Source: JAYSYM01 sp964543475
GTDB lineage: Bacteria; Bdellovibrionota; Bdellovibrionia; Bdellovibrionales; JAMPXM01
DNA length: 64,000 bases
NCBI GenBank assembly: GCA_964543475.1
Contig: CAZIYJ010000003.1
Location: 1-64,000, forward strand
Direction of reading: 5' to 3'
The notes under the pieces were generated by a model. The model was not told where the DNA came from. It did no database searches and saw only the letters and a list, made by a program, of their open reading frames with translations. The stretch's first letter is position 1; the number at the start of each line of letters is the position of its first letter. The translations under genes and the position numbers were made by a program. This document shows, piece by piece, positions 34,161-42,909 of the stretch.

Positions 34161-35330
34161 ATGGCAAAAACATCTGTTTCTCAGCTAAAGAAGAGCTCTG
34201 GTTTAAAAAAGCGTTCGCGTGCAGTTCAGATCGCGTTTGATACTGCTCCTACAGCTACCAGCAAAGCGAATGGCACTAAAAACGCTTCGGCGAAGATGGC
34301 GAGCACTGCTGGAAAAAAGCAACTCTCGGGTAAGCTTGAGCTTCCGAAAGACACACTCCTTCAAATGTTTGATCTCATGGTTAAGTCGCGCGTCTTAGAA
34401 GAGCGACTCATCAAAGTTTACAAAACAGGTGATGCGTATTTTTGGATTGGTGGAGCCGGTGAAGAAGCATTTGGTGTTCCACTTGGAATGCTTGCGCTCA
34501 AAGGCCAGGGGCCAAAGTTTGATTACATGCATATGCACTATCGTGCGACTCCGACAATGATCGCATTTGGAATGCCGATGATCGATTCGCTTCGATTGAT
34601 GATGAACAAAGCGACTGATCCATCGACTGGTGGTCGTAACTTCTGTAACCATTACTGCTTTCCGCAGTGGAACGTAGTTCCGGTTACATCTCCGATCGAA
34701 GTTCAATACTCTCAAGCGATTGGTACAGGTATTGTTCAGCGCCGGTGGCGTGAACAGGGTGCTAAGAGCATCTCAATTGTCACTGGTGGTGATGCGGGAA
34801 CAGCTGAAGGAGATTTTGCTTCTGCACTTGTATGGTCATCACGTCCTGGGTCTGAGCTTCCGATGCTCATGACAGTTCAAAACAATCGAATTGGTATTTC
34901 GACAACTTACGAAACTCAACATGGCGAGAAATCGATTGCTGATCGCGGTAAGGCGTTTGGAATTCGTACGGCAGTGGTGAATGGCAATGATCCGATTGAA
35001 ACTTATTTGTCTTTAAAAACTGAAATGGATTACATCAGAAAAACTGGTAAGCCAGTATTGATGGAAGTTCATGTTTCTCGCCTCTATGGCCACTCTTCAG
35101 CCACTGGTGCAAACCGTGAAGCGGGAGATTGCTGTATTGATTTGTTTGAAGAGAAACTTTTAAGACATGGTGTTTTAGCAAAAGGTGCCAAGAAACAAAT
35201 TTGGGATCGTTACGAAGATGAATCTCGAAAGGCAGCCGAGCAAGTTCGCACAGAGCCTGTGCCGACTGCGGAATCTATTTGGGATAATGTCTACGTAGGC
35301 AATGAGAATGCAGACTGGAGAAAATTCTAA
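34161..35330 (+). CDS. 2-oxoacid dehydrogenase E1 component, alpha subunit
   Basis: A 389-residue protein. The thiamine-pyrophosphate motif runs from GGDAGTAEGDF to VQNNRIGIST, with the usual GDG read as GDA; Asp and Asn-Asn ligands remain. GAGEEAFGVPLGMLAL and YGHSSATG are typical of E1 alpha. The first ~55 residues form a Lys/Ser/Ala extension rarely seen. With the beta subunit it decarboxylates a branched-chain 2-oxoacid or pyruvate and passes the acyl group to E2. The two subunit genes overlap by one base. Confidence 0.9.
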   Translation: MAKTSVSQLKKSSGLKKRSRAVQIAFDTAPTATSKANGTKNASAKMASTAGKKQLSGKLELPKDTLLQMFDLMVKSRVLEERLIKVYKTGDAYFWIGGAGEEAFGVPLGMLALKGQGPKFDYMHMHYRATPTMIAFGMPMIDSLRLMMNKATDPSTGGRNFCNHYCFPQWNVVPVTSPIEVQYSQAIGTGIVQRRWREQGAKSISIVTGGDAGTAEGDFASALVWSSRPGSELPMLMTVQNNRIGISTTYETQHGEKSIADRGKAFGIRTAVVNGNDPIETYLSLKTEMDYIRKTGKPVLMEVHVSRLYGHSSATGANREAGDCCIDLFEEKLLRHGVLAKGAKKQIWDRYEDESRKAAEQVRTEPVPTAESIWDNVYVGNENADWRKF

Positions 35331-36388
35331 TGGCAACTATGGTACAAGCCATTCGAATGGCGCTTCATGTTGGTGAATCTCGTTTGGGTGTTAAAGATAT
35401 TTTTGGACAAGACGTTGGCGCACCACTAGGTGGCGTATTCACAGCGACTCAAGGTCTTAAGACTGCGTGGAATACTCCGCTTGATGAGCGAGGCATTGTC
35501 GGTGCTGCGATGGGAATCGCAATGACTGGCGAGCGATGTGTCGCCGAAATTCAATTTGGTGATTACATCTTTAATACGATCGATTTATTGAAAATGGTCG
35601 GCAACACTTACTGGGCTTCAAACGGTAATTACCCGATGCCTTTGGTGTTGATGACTCCGGTTGGTGCCGGAATTCGAGGGTCGATTTATCACTCTCACAG
35701 CTTTGATGCTTGGGCGTCGCGCTTACCGGGCTGGAAGATTGTACTTCCGTCAAACCCACTTGATGCTTACGGCTTATTGATTGCTGCAATCAAAGATCCT
35801 AATCCGGTGATGTTCTTAGCTCCTAAAGCTTTGATGCGGGTTCGAGGAACAGAATTACTACCTGGCGAGCCTGCAGATGAGAAAACTTTGAAGTCGATGA
35901 TTGATGCTCCGATTGGCGAGTCGCGCTCGAAGTGGAAACCAAACTGGCCAAAGCTTGAAGAGTATGAAGTTGAAATTGGTAAAGGAAAGATTACTCGCTC
36001 AGGAACTGATGCAACGATTGTTTCGTGGGGTCGTACTTTACCTTTGTGTAATAAAGTAGCTGATGATTTTGCAGCTGAAGGGCACTCGGTTGAGGTGATC
36101 GATCTTCGCTCAATCTATCCGTATGATTGGCAGATGATTAAAGAGTCAGTTTCTAAAACTGGTCGTGTGTTGTTTGTAAACGAAGATACTGAGGTTACAA
36201 ACTTTGCTGAGCACTTGGTCTTTAGATGCACTCAAGAGTTGTTCTATGAGTTGATGGCGAGACCACGAGTGCTTGCAGGCAAAAACGTCCCGGGCATTGG
36301 GCTGCATCCGAATTTGGAAGAAGCCTCGGTTCCGCACACAGAACATATCGTTCATGAATTAAGTGAACTTCTGAACGAAGTACCGTAA
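35330..36388 (+). CDS. 2-oxoacid dehydrogenase E1 component, beta subunit
   Basis: A 352-residue protein with the E1 beta start (FGQDVGAPLGGVFTATQGL), EIQFGDYIFNTID, the active-site RGSIYHSHSFDAW and the C-terminal transketolase domain (VEVIDLRSIYPYD). It forms a heterotetramer with the alpha subunit. Its ATG overlaps the alpha stop by one base. E2 and E3 genes do not follow; a methyltransferase gene comes 14 bases later. Confidence 0.92.
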   Translation: MATMVQAIRMALHVGESRLGVKDIFGQDVGAPLGGVFTATQGLKTAWNTPLDERGIVGAAMGIAMTGERCVAEIQFGDYIFNTIDLLKMVGNTYWASNGNYPMPLVLMTPVGAGIRGSIYHSHSFDAWASRLPGWKIVLPSNPLDAYGLLIAAIKDPNPVMFLAPKALMRVRGTELLPGEPADEKTLKSMIDAPIGESRSKWKPNWPKLEEYEVEIGKGKITRSGTDATIVSWGRTLPLCNKVADDFAAEGHSVEVIDLRSIYPYDWQMIKESVSKTGRVLFVNEDTEVTNFAEHLVFRCTQELFYELMARPRVLAGKNVPGIGLHPNLEEASVPHTEHIVHELSELLNEVP

Positions 36389-36402
36389 GGTCTTTTGAAC
36401 AT

Positions 36403-37203
36403 ATGGCGCGGACAACTACTCCTAAAGATTTTGATAAATATAAATACTACTTAGATTCAGTTCAGAGCCCTGACACAGATGTTGAGTTCATTCGCGGGTG
36501 TTATCGCGAAGCTCGCAAGCGTGATCCAGTTACTTTGCGCGAAGATTTTTGCGGAACATTCATGATCTCTTGTGAATGGACGAAACTTAATCCTAAGTTT
36601 GTAGCGTACGGAGTTGATCTTGATCCGGAGCCGGTTGAGTACGGCCGCGAGAATTACCTTCCGTTGTTGAAGCCCGAACAGCAAAGTCGCGTACATATCA
36701 AACTCGCAAACGTCTTAGATCCAGGCTTAGCCAAGGTCGACGTGATTGCTGCGATGAACTTCTCACATTACATCTTTAAAACTCGAGAAGGGTTAAAGAT
36801 GTATTTCAAAAATGCTTACGCAACTTTAAATCGTGATGGAGTATTTTTGGTTGATTGCTTTGGCGGAACTCGCTGCCAAGAAGCGAACGAGGAAACGACT
36901 GACCACGGTAAGTTCAAGTACTACTGGGATCAGGCAAGCTTTGATCCGGTGACGTACGAGGCGATGTTCCATATTCACTTTAAGCCAAAGGGTGCGAAAA
37001 AAATTGAGAAAGCATTCTCCTATGACTGGCGAATGTGGACGATTCCTGAACTTCGCGAAATTATGACTGAAGTTGGCTTTACGAAGACGCATGTTTATTG
37101 GGAAGGTACGACTCGCAAAGGCGAGGGTGACGGAAAATTTAAGCGTGCGGAAGTTGGCGAAGAGTGCGAAGCGTGGATCGCTTACGTGGTTGGTGAGAAA
37201 TGA
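36403..37203 (+). CDS. Class I SAM-dependent methyltransferase
   Basis: A 266-residue protein. TLREDFCGTFMISCEW carries the SAM-binding loop after the first strand, YGVDLDPEPVEYGREN the second, and DVIAAMNFSHYIF the substrate-side strand. The C terminus has a strand-rich ending. The substrate is unknown. AAGG lies before the ATG. The next gene overlaps its stop by four bases (ATGA), so they are co-translated. Confidence 0.8.
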   Translation: MARTTTPKDFDKYKYYLDSVQSPDTDVEFIRGCYREARKRDPVTLREDFCGTFMISCEWTKLNPKFVAYGVDLDPEPVEYGRENYLPLLKPEQQSRVHIKLANVLDPGLAKVDVIAAMNFSHYIFKTREGLKMYFKNAYATLNRDGVFLVDCFGGTRCQEANEETTDHGKFKYYWDQASFDPVTYEAMFHIHFKPKGAKKIEKAFSYDWRMWTIPELREIMTEVGFTKTHVYWEGTTRKGEGDGKFKRAEVGEECEAWIAYVVGEK

Positions 37204-37517
37204 TTTTATCTTTATTGTTCTGCCAGGCAGTTTTAATCGGTCGCGGATACTCGGCTCAAGATGTTCACATTTTAAAGCCTTTACCAAAAGATAAGCTTTT
37301 GTTGGTCGCGAAAAAAGATGAGTTCACGTTTGTTGCTGACCTCATTGATTATGCGTCGACAAAATCGATTCGATTGTTCGTTCACGATGTGAAGGCCGAT
37401 TATACAGCCGTCTCTGATGGCGTGATGAATTCAAATGGCGAGATCGCCCTTAAACAAATCATTGGCTACGATACGGCCGACCCACTCACAGTCTCTGTGA
37501 GCTGCTACAAGAAATAA
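37200..37517 (+). CDS. Small exported protein of unknown function
   Basis: A 105-residue protein with a likely signal sequence (ILSLLFCQAVLIGRGYSAQ), then a beta-rich domain with one cysteine near the end (VSCYKK). No family is recognised. Its start overlaps the methyltransferase stop by four bases. Confidence 0.55.
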   Translation: MILSLLFCQAVLIGRGYSAQDVHILKPLPKDKLLLVAKKDEFTFVADLIDYASTKSIRLFVHDVKADYTAVSDGVMNSNGEIALKQIIGYDTADPLTVSVSCYKK

Positions 37518-37557
37518 CGCAGCATTGCTACACTCTGGTAGCAGCTACCTTTGGCGG

Positions 37558-38082
37558 TTAGCGGGAGGCTTTGAGTTCGGCCATGGTAAAGAGGGGGCGG
37601 AGTTCGAGGCCTGCCTCTTTGATCTTTTCGGTTTTGCCTTCGCTTCGATCGATCACGCACAAGACGTGATTAATGACTGCTCCTTCGGAGCGTAAATCCT
37701 TTGAACTAATGAGCACTTGGCCGCCAGTTGTGATGACGTCCTCGATTAAGCAAAGACGTTTACCTTTTATTGGTGGGCCTTCAGCGAACTTACAGGTGCC
37801 GTAGTCTTTAGCTTCTTTTCGAACGAAGACGACGGGGATGCCGGTTCGAAGCGAGAGAGCAGTAGCGATCGGGATTCCGCCCATCTCTAACGCGCCAAGA
37901 TAATCGATGTCAGTGGGGAGAAGCGGCGCCATTTGCTCAGCGATTTGTGCGAGCAGAAGTGGTGCCGATTCGAATTGATATTTATCGAAGTACTCGGCTG
38001 AAGTCTGGCCGGAGCGGAGCCGAAATGTCCCTGTCAAATGGGCGTGTTTAAAGATTTGGTGAGCTAACTCTCCGCGGTTCAT
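37558..38082 (-). CDS. pyrE: Orotate phosphoribosyltransferase
   Basis: A 174-residue protein with the PRPP-binding loop LCLIEDVITTGGQV (acidic pair followed by TTGG) and the flexible catalytic loop around RKEAKDYGTCKFAEG. FRLRSGQTSAEYFDKY is the orotate-site N terminus. It makes OMP from orotate in pyrimidine synthesis. CAGGAG lies before the ATG. It is the short form of the family, and no other pyr gene is nearby. Confidence 0.93.
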   Translation of the reverse strand: MNRGELAHQIFKHAHLTGTFRLRSGQTSAEYFDKYQFESAPLLLAQIAEQMAPLLPTDIDYLGALEMGGIPIATALSLRTGIPVVFVRKEAKDYGTCKFAEGPPIKGKRLCLIEDVITTGGQVLISSKDLRSEGAVINHVLCVIDRSEGKTEKIKEAGLELRPLFTMAELKASR

Positions 38083-38193
38083 TTGCCAACTCCTGTTTCG
38101 AACATAGTGACACTGTTTTTGCTGGCATGGAAGATGCTTCTCTACTGGTCATTCGATCCCCACGAATTTTTTTGCACCACACAAGGGGTAAAC

Positions 38194-38322
38194 ATGGCTG
38201 TTTCGAATCAAAGTGAAATTAAAAAGTCTTGGATCTCAAACGTTGCCGTAGTGTTTGTGCTCTTAATTTTTTTAACGACTTCAATGGCGTTGTTCCTGAC
38301 TTTCGTAGTCGGAAGTTTCTAA
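38194..38322 (+). CDS. Small single-helix membrane protein
   Basis: About 42 residues: a polar start (AVSNQSEIKKSWIS) and one transmembrane helix (VAVVFVLLIFLTTSMALFLTF). AAGGGG lies just before the ATG at 38194, which decides the start; the upstream in-frame codons to 38083 lack a site. Unknown function. It lies between pyrE (divergent) and the CNNM gene (convergent). Confidence 0.55.
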   Translation: MAVSNQSEIKKSWISNVAVVFVLLIFLTTSMALFLTFVVGSF

Positions 38323-38328
38323 ATGAGC

Positions 38329-39420
38329 CTAATGGCTGATCTCTGAATTCACATGTTCATTCGGTACTACGCGGTAGCGTTGCCATGCTTGGATGGCGCT
38401 CCTGCGAAGGTCGGTGGTGCTATCGTGCCGATCGCCAATTTCGCTTCCTAAGAGTGTTTCCATTGCATCATCAAAAGTAACAAGCCCTAAAATCTTTCGA
38501 TCATCGCTATCAACGACAAAAATGTGCTCGCGTCGCTGAATAAACATATCAAGAACTTGGGCTACTGAAAGTCTGTGCGAGACTCGCGATATTGGCTTCA
38601 TGAACGCTTTGATTTTTAAGTTATCTTTGTCCTGCGAATATGCCTCGAGAATTAAATAGCGATGAACAACACCGACAATTGAATCTAAGTTTCCATTGTA
38701 GACAGGCAGGCGAGAGTACCTGAGCTCGCGATCATTTTTCATTAGCTGACCCACTGAGATGTTCGAATCGACAGCGTACATCTCATTTCGCGGAGTCATG
38801 ATGTCTGTTACGCGCACCTTTTGAAGACTTAAGACGTTCCGAATTAAGAAGGATTCTTTTTTGGCGAGATTTCCGGTCGAAGCACCGGCTTCAACCGTTT
38901 CAAGGACCTCTTCGCGAGTAATAATTTCGACTGCAGATCGTTTCGTTCTAGTGATCCAGCCTGAAATTTTTTGTGAAATATAGACGAGTGGGTAGCTTGC
39001 GATTGTAAGCACGATGATGGCGTAAGTTGCGAGAGGATAAAGTCTGCGCCAGTGAACGACTCCGATTTTTTTTGGAATTAGTTCTGCGAATACCAAAATC
39101 ATAAATGTCATAATCCCTGAAGCGACAGCAACATATTGGTTGCCGAAGACGGCGAGCACTTCGGCTCCCATTCCTGCAGCACCTGCAGTTTGCGCGATGG
39201 TATTAAACGTGAGAATGGCCGCAAGAGGCTTATCAATATGACGCTTCATTTTTTGAAGGCGAATCGCTGCGCGCGATCCTTTTTTTGCGTTCACGGCCAA
39301 GTGAGACGAAGAAGTAGAAAGGAGCACGGCTTCGAGCAGCGAGCAAAAAAACGAAATTGCAGTGGGAATGATAAAGAAAAGGGCGACTCTTAACATCGTC
39401 CCGTCAGGGTCAGGATCCAT
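38329..39420 (-). CDS. CNNM/DUF21 membrane protein with CBS domains
   Basis: A 363-residue protein. Several N-terminal transmembrane helices form the DUF21 domain (FCSLLEAVLLSTSSSHL and FAELIPKKIGV, the signature of this family). A CBS pair follows (RVTDIMTPRNEMYAVD ... LRYSRLPVYN, and FVVDSDDRKILGLVTFDDAMETLLG). Related proteins export or sense Mg2+/Co2+. The C-terminal CorC/HlyC domain is absent. The upstream codon at 39420 has no ribosome site; an ATG at 39396 is a possible start. Confidence 0.85.
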   Translation of the reverse strand: MDPDPDGTMLRVALFFIIPTAISFFCSLLEAVLLSTSSSHLAVNAKKGSRAAIRLQKMKRHIDKPLAAILTFNTIAQTAGAAGMGAEVLAVFGNQYVAVASGIMTFMILVFAELIPKKIGVVHWRRLYPLATYAIIVLTIASYPLVYISQKISGWITRTKRSAVEIITREEVLETVEAGASTGNLAKKESFLIRNVLSLQKVRVTDIMTPRNEMYAVDSNISVGQLMKNDRELRYSRLPVYNGNLDSIVGVVHRYLILEAYSQDKDNLKIKAFMKPISRVSHRLSVAQVLDMFIQRREHIFVVDSDDRKILGLVTFDDAMETLLGSEIGDRHDSTTDLRRSAIQAWQRYRVVPNEHVNSEISH

Positions 39421-39433
39421 AGAGATATATTAT

Positions 39434-39477
39434 GAGGCCTCTCGCCAGTTGCGCAAGCTAGCGAGGCGAGAGGTCTC
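39434..39477. other. 13-bp inverted repeat upstream of the CNNM gene
   Basis: GAGGCCTCTCGCC and GGCGAGAGGTCTC can pair with one G-T position across an 18-base loop, in the gap between the DUF1579 gene and the CNNM gene (both minus strand). No T-run follows on the minus strand, so it may be a weak terminator or a leader hairpin. Confidence 0.5.
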
Positions 39478-39505
39478 AAATTTAAAGGAATCTACTAACT
39501 TTAAG

Positions 39506-40129
39506 TTACTTCACTCGTTTGTAGACGACTTCCATGTGCTTGTACTCAGGTTCATCGTTCATGCCTGGACCAAACATTGAGAAAGTCATTGTGTTTTTGT
39601 CGTTGAATTTCCATTCGGTACGGTAGTCACGAGGACCATTCTTGATTGGGCAGAAGTATTGACCTTTCTCGCTCAAAGTCTTTTTGCTCTTATCGTAAGA
39701 ACCTTTTCCGCTCATTGAAGTAGTGCTAAAAGTGTCCATCCAAATGCTCTCGAAGCTTTTAGTAGCGTTGTTGTAACCAACGAAGCCAAGGCCCGTGTAC
39801 GGCATGCCCATAGCTTGGCCGGATAATTCTTGTTGTAGCCAGCGTCCGTCGAGAATCATCTGAAATTTTGCAGTGCCAGTCGAAGCTTCTGGTTTTGTAT
39901 CGGGCTTATGCCACATGTTCACTGAAGTTGTCCAATTGCCGGCATAACCACTGAGCATTTTATGTTGCTCGCCTGGTGTGCCGAACTCCGTCATCTTTTT
40001 CATCATCTCCATCATTTTTGGATCCATGGCATGACCAGCATGTGGGTCCGACTTCTGATTTGGCTTTGGATCAGCAGCAACTGCTTGTAGAGATGTGACA
40101 ATAAGAAACGCAGATAAAATAAAACGCAT
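39506..40129 (-). CDS. Exported DUF1579-family protein
   Basis: A 207-residue protein. A signal peptide (RFILSAFLIVTSLQAVAA) is followed by a His/Met-rich linker (DPHAGHAMDPKMMEMMKKM), then the DUF1579 domain (YAGNWTTSVNMWHKPDTKP ... LDGRWLQQELSG ... TGLGFVGYNNATKSFESIWMD). The domain has a calycin-like beta-barrel character; its role is unknown. The His/Met stretch could bind metal. GGAGG lies before the ATG. Confidence 0.78.
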   Translation of the reverse strand: MRFILSAFLIVTSLQAVAADPKPNQKSDPHAGHAMDPKMMEMMKKMTEFGTPGEQHKMLSGYAGNWTTSVNMWHKPDTKPEASTGTAKFQMILDGRWLQQELSGQAMGMPYTGLGFVGYNNATKSFESIWMDTFSTTSMSGKGSYDKSKKTLSEKGQYFCPIKNGPRDYRTEWKFNDKNTMTFSMFGPGMNDEPEYKHMEVVYKRVK

Positions 40130-40278
40130 AAAATTTTTCCTCCATTTGGAATGGCTGTAATGGTGAAAGATTGAATTTGTCTGGGCAAGTTAAGAAAGTA
40201 ATTGAGGGTGCAAGGCGGCAAGTGCCAGACTTAAACCAAGTTAGTTGATTGATTGAGACAATAAAAGGAGTCGTGAAA

Positions 40279-40638
40279 ATGGCTAAGTATGTTGACGGAT
40301 TTGTTTTGCCAATTCCAAAGAAGAATATTGCTGCTTATAAAAAAATGGCAAAGATGGCAGGTAAGATTTGGATGGAATATGGCGCACTCGAATATTATGA
40401 GTGTCAACAAGACGATGTACCGCCAGGAAAAGTGACTTCGTTTCCGATGTCAGTGAAGTTGAAGAAGAATGAAGTCGTGTTTTTCTCTTACATTGTTTAC
40501 AAGTCGCGAAAAGACCGAGACCGCATTCTCAAGAAAGTTATGAATGACCCGCGACTAGCGCAATGGACTCCGGCGAATATGCCGTTTGATGGAAAAAGAA
40601 TGATTTTTGGCGGATTCAAGCCTGTCGTATCAATGTAG
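40279..40638 (+). CDS. DUF1428-family protein
   Basis: About 119 residues, matching the YbaA-like DUF1428 family throughout: KYVDGFVLPIPKKNIAAYKKMAK, then WMEYGALEYYECQQDDV, and PFDGKRMIFGGFKP at the end. These proteins adopt a dimeric alpha/beta ferredoxin-like fold; function is unknown. The ATG at 40279 has AAGGAG 8 bases upstream; a GTG two codons earlier is too close to it. The next gene starts 3 bases later. Confidence 0.82.
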   Translation: MAKYVDGFVLPIPKKNIAAYKKMAKMAGKIWMEYGALEYYECQQDDVPPGKVTSFPMSVKLKKNEVVFFSYIVYKSRKDRDRILKKVMNDPRLAQWTPANMPFDGKRMIFGGFKPVVSM

Positions 40639-40641
40639 ATA

Positions 40642-41085
40642 ATGTTCAGTCGCAAGAAAAAGAAGAGTAAGAAAGTCACTTCGAAAAAGGCTTCAGCAAA
40701 AAAAGCGAAGCCTAAGAAAAAGTACGAGCATCATCCGGATCACTACAATACGAGTGAAGAGTTTTTAATTCAGCCTTTAGAAGAAGATCTTAAAGATGCC
40801 TGGTTTGCGATTCGTGAATTTGGTCAATCGCTAGGGGAGCAAAGAATCTATGCTTCGGGGCGAGCGATCATGTTCTCAAAAAAAGTCTGCTACTTTTTCG
40901 TAAGACCGAAAAAATCCTATTTAGAATTAGTAATTTTTCTCAAAGAAAAAAAGTCGGAAAGTGATTTCAAAATTCAGGCTGTTTCTAAAATCAAATTCGC
41001 GCATACGTTCAAGCTCATTCATGCCGATCAAGTTGAGGGAATGCTCACTGAAGCAATTAGCGAGGCCTATAACTCAATTGAGTAG
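40642..41085 (+). CDS. Basic-tailed protein, DUF5655-like
   Basis: A 147-residue protein. The first ~28 residues are almost only Lys/Ser/Ala. The rest (DAWFAIREFGQSLGEQRIYA ... YFFVRPKKSYLELVIFLKEK) resembles the DUF5655 domain. It probably binds nucleic acid through its tail, but this is inference. It starts 3 bases after the DUF1428 gene. Confidence 0.6.
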   Translation: MFSRKKKKSKKVTSKKASAKKAKPKKKYEHHPDHYNTSEEFLIQPLEEDLKDAWFAIREFGQSLGEQRIYASGRAIMFSKKVCYFFVRPKKSYLELVIFLKEKKSESDFKIQAVSKIKFAHTFKLIHADQVEGMLTEAISEAYNSIE

Positions 41086-41184
41086 TTTGCGTTCAGTTCG
41101 TTTTCAACTGGCGGGCTATTGTCGTGCGGTGATTGCCAAAGGTTCTCTTGAAAGCTACATCAGTGCGTATCGGGAGGCTTAAAA

Positions 41185-41607
41185 ATGAAAGCATTATTCT
41201 TATCGGTATTTTTATTTTCTAGTTTGTCTTTGGCGCACATCGAAAAGGGCACTTGGGTTGGAACAACTGCATCTGGCGACAAATGCGAGATGGTCGTTGG
41301 CGATCAATATTTTGAAAATGAGGTCGTTCATCCTTTAACTGAAAGAATTCCGCTCGAAATTAACTCAGTAAAATTTTTAGTTGGGCACCCGGCAGTGATC
41401 GATGCGGCTACTTCGACAGCAAGTTTTAATCACGATGTGTTCCATGGAATCTCGCCGATTGCTGCACCTCGCGGGGCACATGCGGTAGAAATTGCCATGC
41501 GCCACGACGCGCACGAAGGTCCTGAGAAGTTCACCTTCATTACACACGATTACAAGTCGGATACGCGTAGTTCGGTTGTTTGCGATGGACTAACGCATAC
41601 TCCTTAG
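41185..41607 (+). CDS. Exported protein of unknown function
   Basis: A 140-residue protein with a short signal peptide (KALFLSVFLFSSLSLA), then a beta-rich domain starting HIEKGTWVGTTASGDKCEM and ending VVCDGLTHTP. Two cysteines bracket the domain and may pair; histidines are frequent. No family is recognised. GGGAGG lies before the ATG. Confidence 0.62.
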   Translation: MKALFLSVFLFSSLSLAHIEKGTWVGTTASGDKCEMVVGDQYFENEVVHPLTERIPLEINSVKFLVGHPAVIDAATSTASFNHDVFHGISPIAAPRGAHAVEIAMRHDAHEGPEKFTFITHDYKSDTRSSVVCDGLTHTP

Positions 41608-41701
41608 TTTAGGGTGGTATTTCAATTATCTGCTTTTTCGAGTTTTATGTTCATTCTGTTCATTAGCCTCCGAAGTTAGCGCTCAAGCCTTTGGAGGTAT
41701 T

Positions 41702-41989
41702 ATGAGTAAAAAATTGTACGTTGGAAATCTTCCTTATTCTGCAAACGATCAAACGTTGAATGAATCTTTCGCTGAATGCGGAACTGTGTTGTCTGCAAAG
41801 ATCATCATGGATCGCGATTCAGGCCGCAGCAAAGGCTTCGGATTCGTTGAAATGTCTTCGGATGACGAAGGCACTAAAGCGATCGAACGCTTCAACGGTG
41901 CTGACTGGGAAGGTCGCGCTATGAACGTTAGCGAAGCTAAGCCACAAGCTCCACGTGATAATTCATCACGCGGTGGCGGTCGTTACTAA
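41702..41989 (+). CDS. RNA-recognition-motif protein
   Basis: A 95-residue protein: a single RRM with RNP2 (LYVGNL) and RNP1 (SKGFGFVEM), then a short Arg/Gly tail (DNSSRGGGRY). Such proteins in bacteria resemble cyanobacterial cold-induced RNA-binding proteins and bind single-stranded RNA. GGAGG lies before the ATG and a strong terminator follows, so it is probably a one-gene transcript. Confidence 0.9.
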   Translation: MSKKLYVGNLPYSANDQTLNESFAECGTVLSAKIIMDRDSGRSKGFGFVEMSSDDEGTKAIERFNGADWEGRAMNVSEAKPQAPRDNSSRGGGRY

Positions 41990-42069
41990 GATCAGCTACT
42001 AGTTGATAGGCGCGCTAGCTCTGCTAGCCGATTTCGTTCTACAAAAAGAAATTAGTTTGAATGAATTAG

Positions 42070-42098
42070 AAAGCCAGCTCTTAGGAGTTGGCTTTTTT
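42070..42098 (+). terminator. Rho-independent terminator after the RRM gene
   Basis: AAAGCCAGCTC and GAGTTGGCTTT pair (one G-T) around TTAG, with a T-run to 42098. Confidence 0.85.
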
Positions 42099-42137
42099 CG
42101 TTTGAGACTCTGATCAAATATGGAAAGCTCTTAACTT

Positions 42138-42905
42138 ATGGCAAGCAATAACAAAGAGGTTTGGATTTTCTTAAGGGGCCTTGCGCGCGAGGCTCGGCAC
42201 TGGGGTGCATTTGTTTCTGAGTTTGAGGCGGCTAATCCTCGGCGCACCGTCGTTTGTTTGGACTTGCCGGGCGCTGGCTCTCGAAATAGCGAGCAATCAC
42301 CAGTGAGTGTTTCGGGAATCGTCGATGACTTACGTTTAAAGTTTTTAGAAATCAAAGCTGAGAATCGAAATGCTGATTTTTATATTTTGTCGGTGTCGTT
42401 GGGCGGAATGATTGCGATCGATTGGTTGAATCGCTACGATGATTTTAGTGGCGCGGTCTTAATAAACTCAAGTGTCGCTGGAGTTTCTCCGGTCCATCAC
42501 CGCATGCGTCCGCTGGCAGCATTAAAGCTTTTTGCAATTTCTCGAGAGAGAGATATTCGAAAGCGCGAAGCTCAAATCTTGAAGCTAGTTTCTAATCGCA
42601 GCGATCTACTTGAAGCGGGTGCTGCAGCTTGGGCCGAGATTGCGTCCACTCATCCGGTGAACATTCGAAATTTTGTAGCTCAGCTTTTGGCTGCCGCGAC
42701 TTTTAGATTGCGGAAGTTTGAAAGTGCTACGCCTATTTTGGTGCTCACTGGCCTTGGTGACCGACTAATAGATTCGCGCGCTTCAAAGGCGTTGGCAAAG
42801 AGGCTAGGGGCTGCTCATGCGGAGCACCTGTCGGCGGGTCATGATCTGACGTTCGATGATGCTCCCTGGGTCGTTAAGACTGTCGGCGATTGGCTAGCGA
42901 AGTAA
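42138..42905 (+). CDS. Alpha/beta-hydrolase
   Basis: A 255-residue protein. FLRGLAREARHWGAFVSEF is the oxyanion region, YILSVSLGGMIAIDW the nucleophile elbow with the catalytic Ser, TGLGDRLIDSRAS the acid, and SAGHDLTFDD the catalytic His. It is likely an esterase or lipase-like enzyme; the substrate is unknown. No signal peptide, so cytoplasmic. Its 3' end lies 4 bases from the convergent cysteine-cluster gene. Confidence 0.85.
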   Translation: MASNNKEVWIFLRGLAREARHWGAFVSEFEAANPRRTVVCLDLPGAGSRNSEQSPVSVSGIVDDLRLKFLEIKAENRNADFYILSVSLGGMIAIDWLNRYDDFSGAVLINSSVAGVSPVHHRMRPLAALKLFAISRERDIRKREAQILKLVSNRSDLLEAGAAAWAEIASTHPVNIRNFVAQLLAAATFRLRKFESATPILVLTGLGDRLIDSRASKALAKRLGAAHAEHLSAGHDLTFDDAPWVVKTVGDWLAK

Positions 42906-42909
42906 GTAG

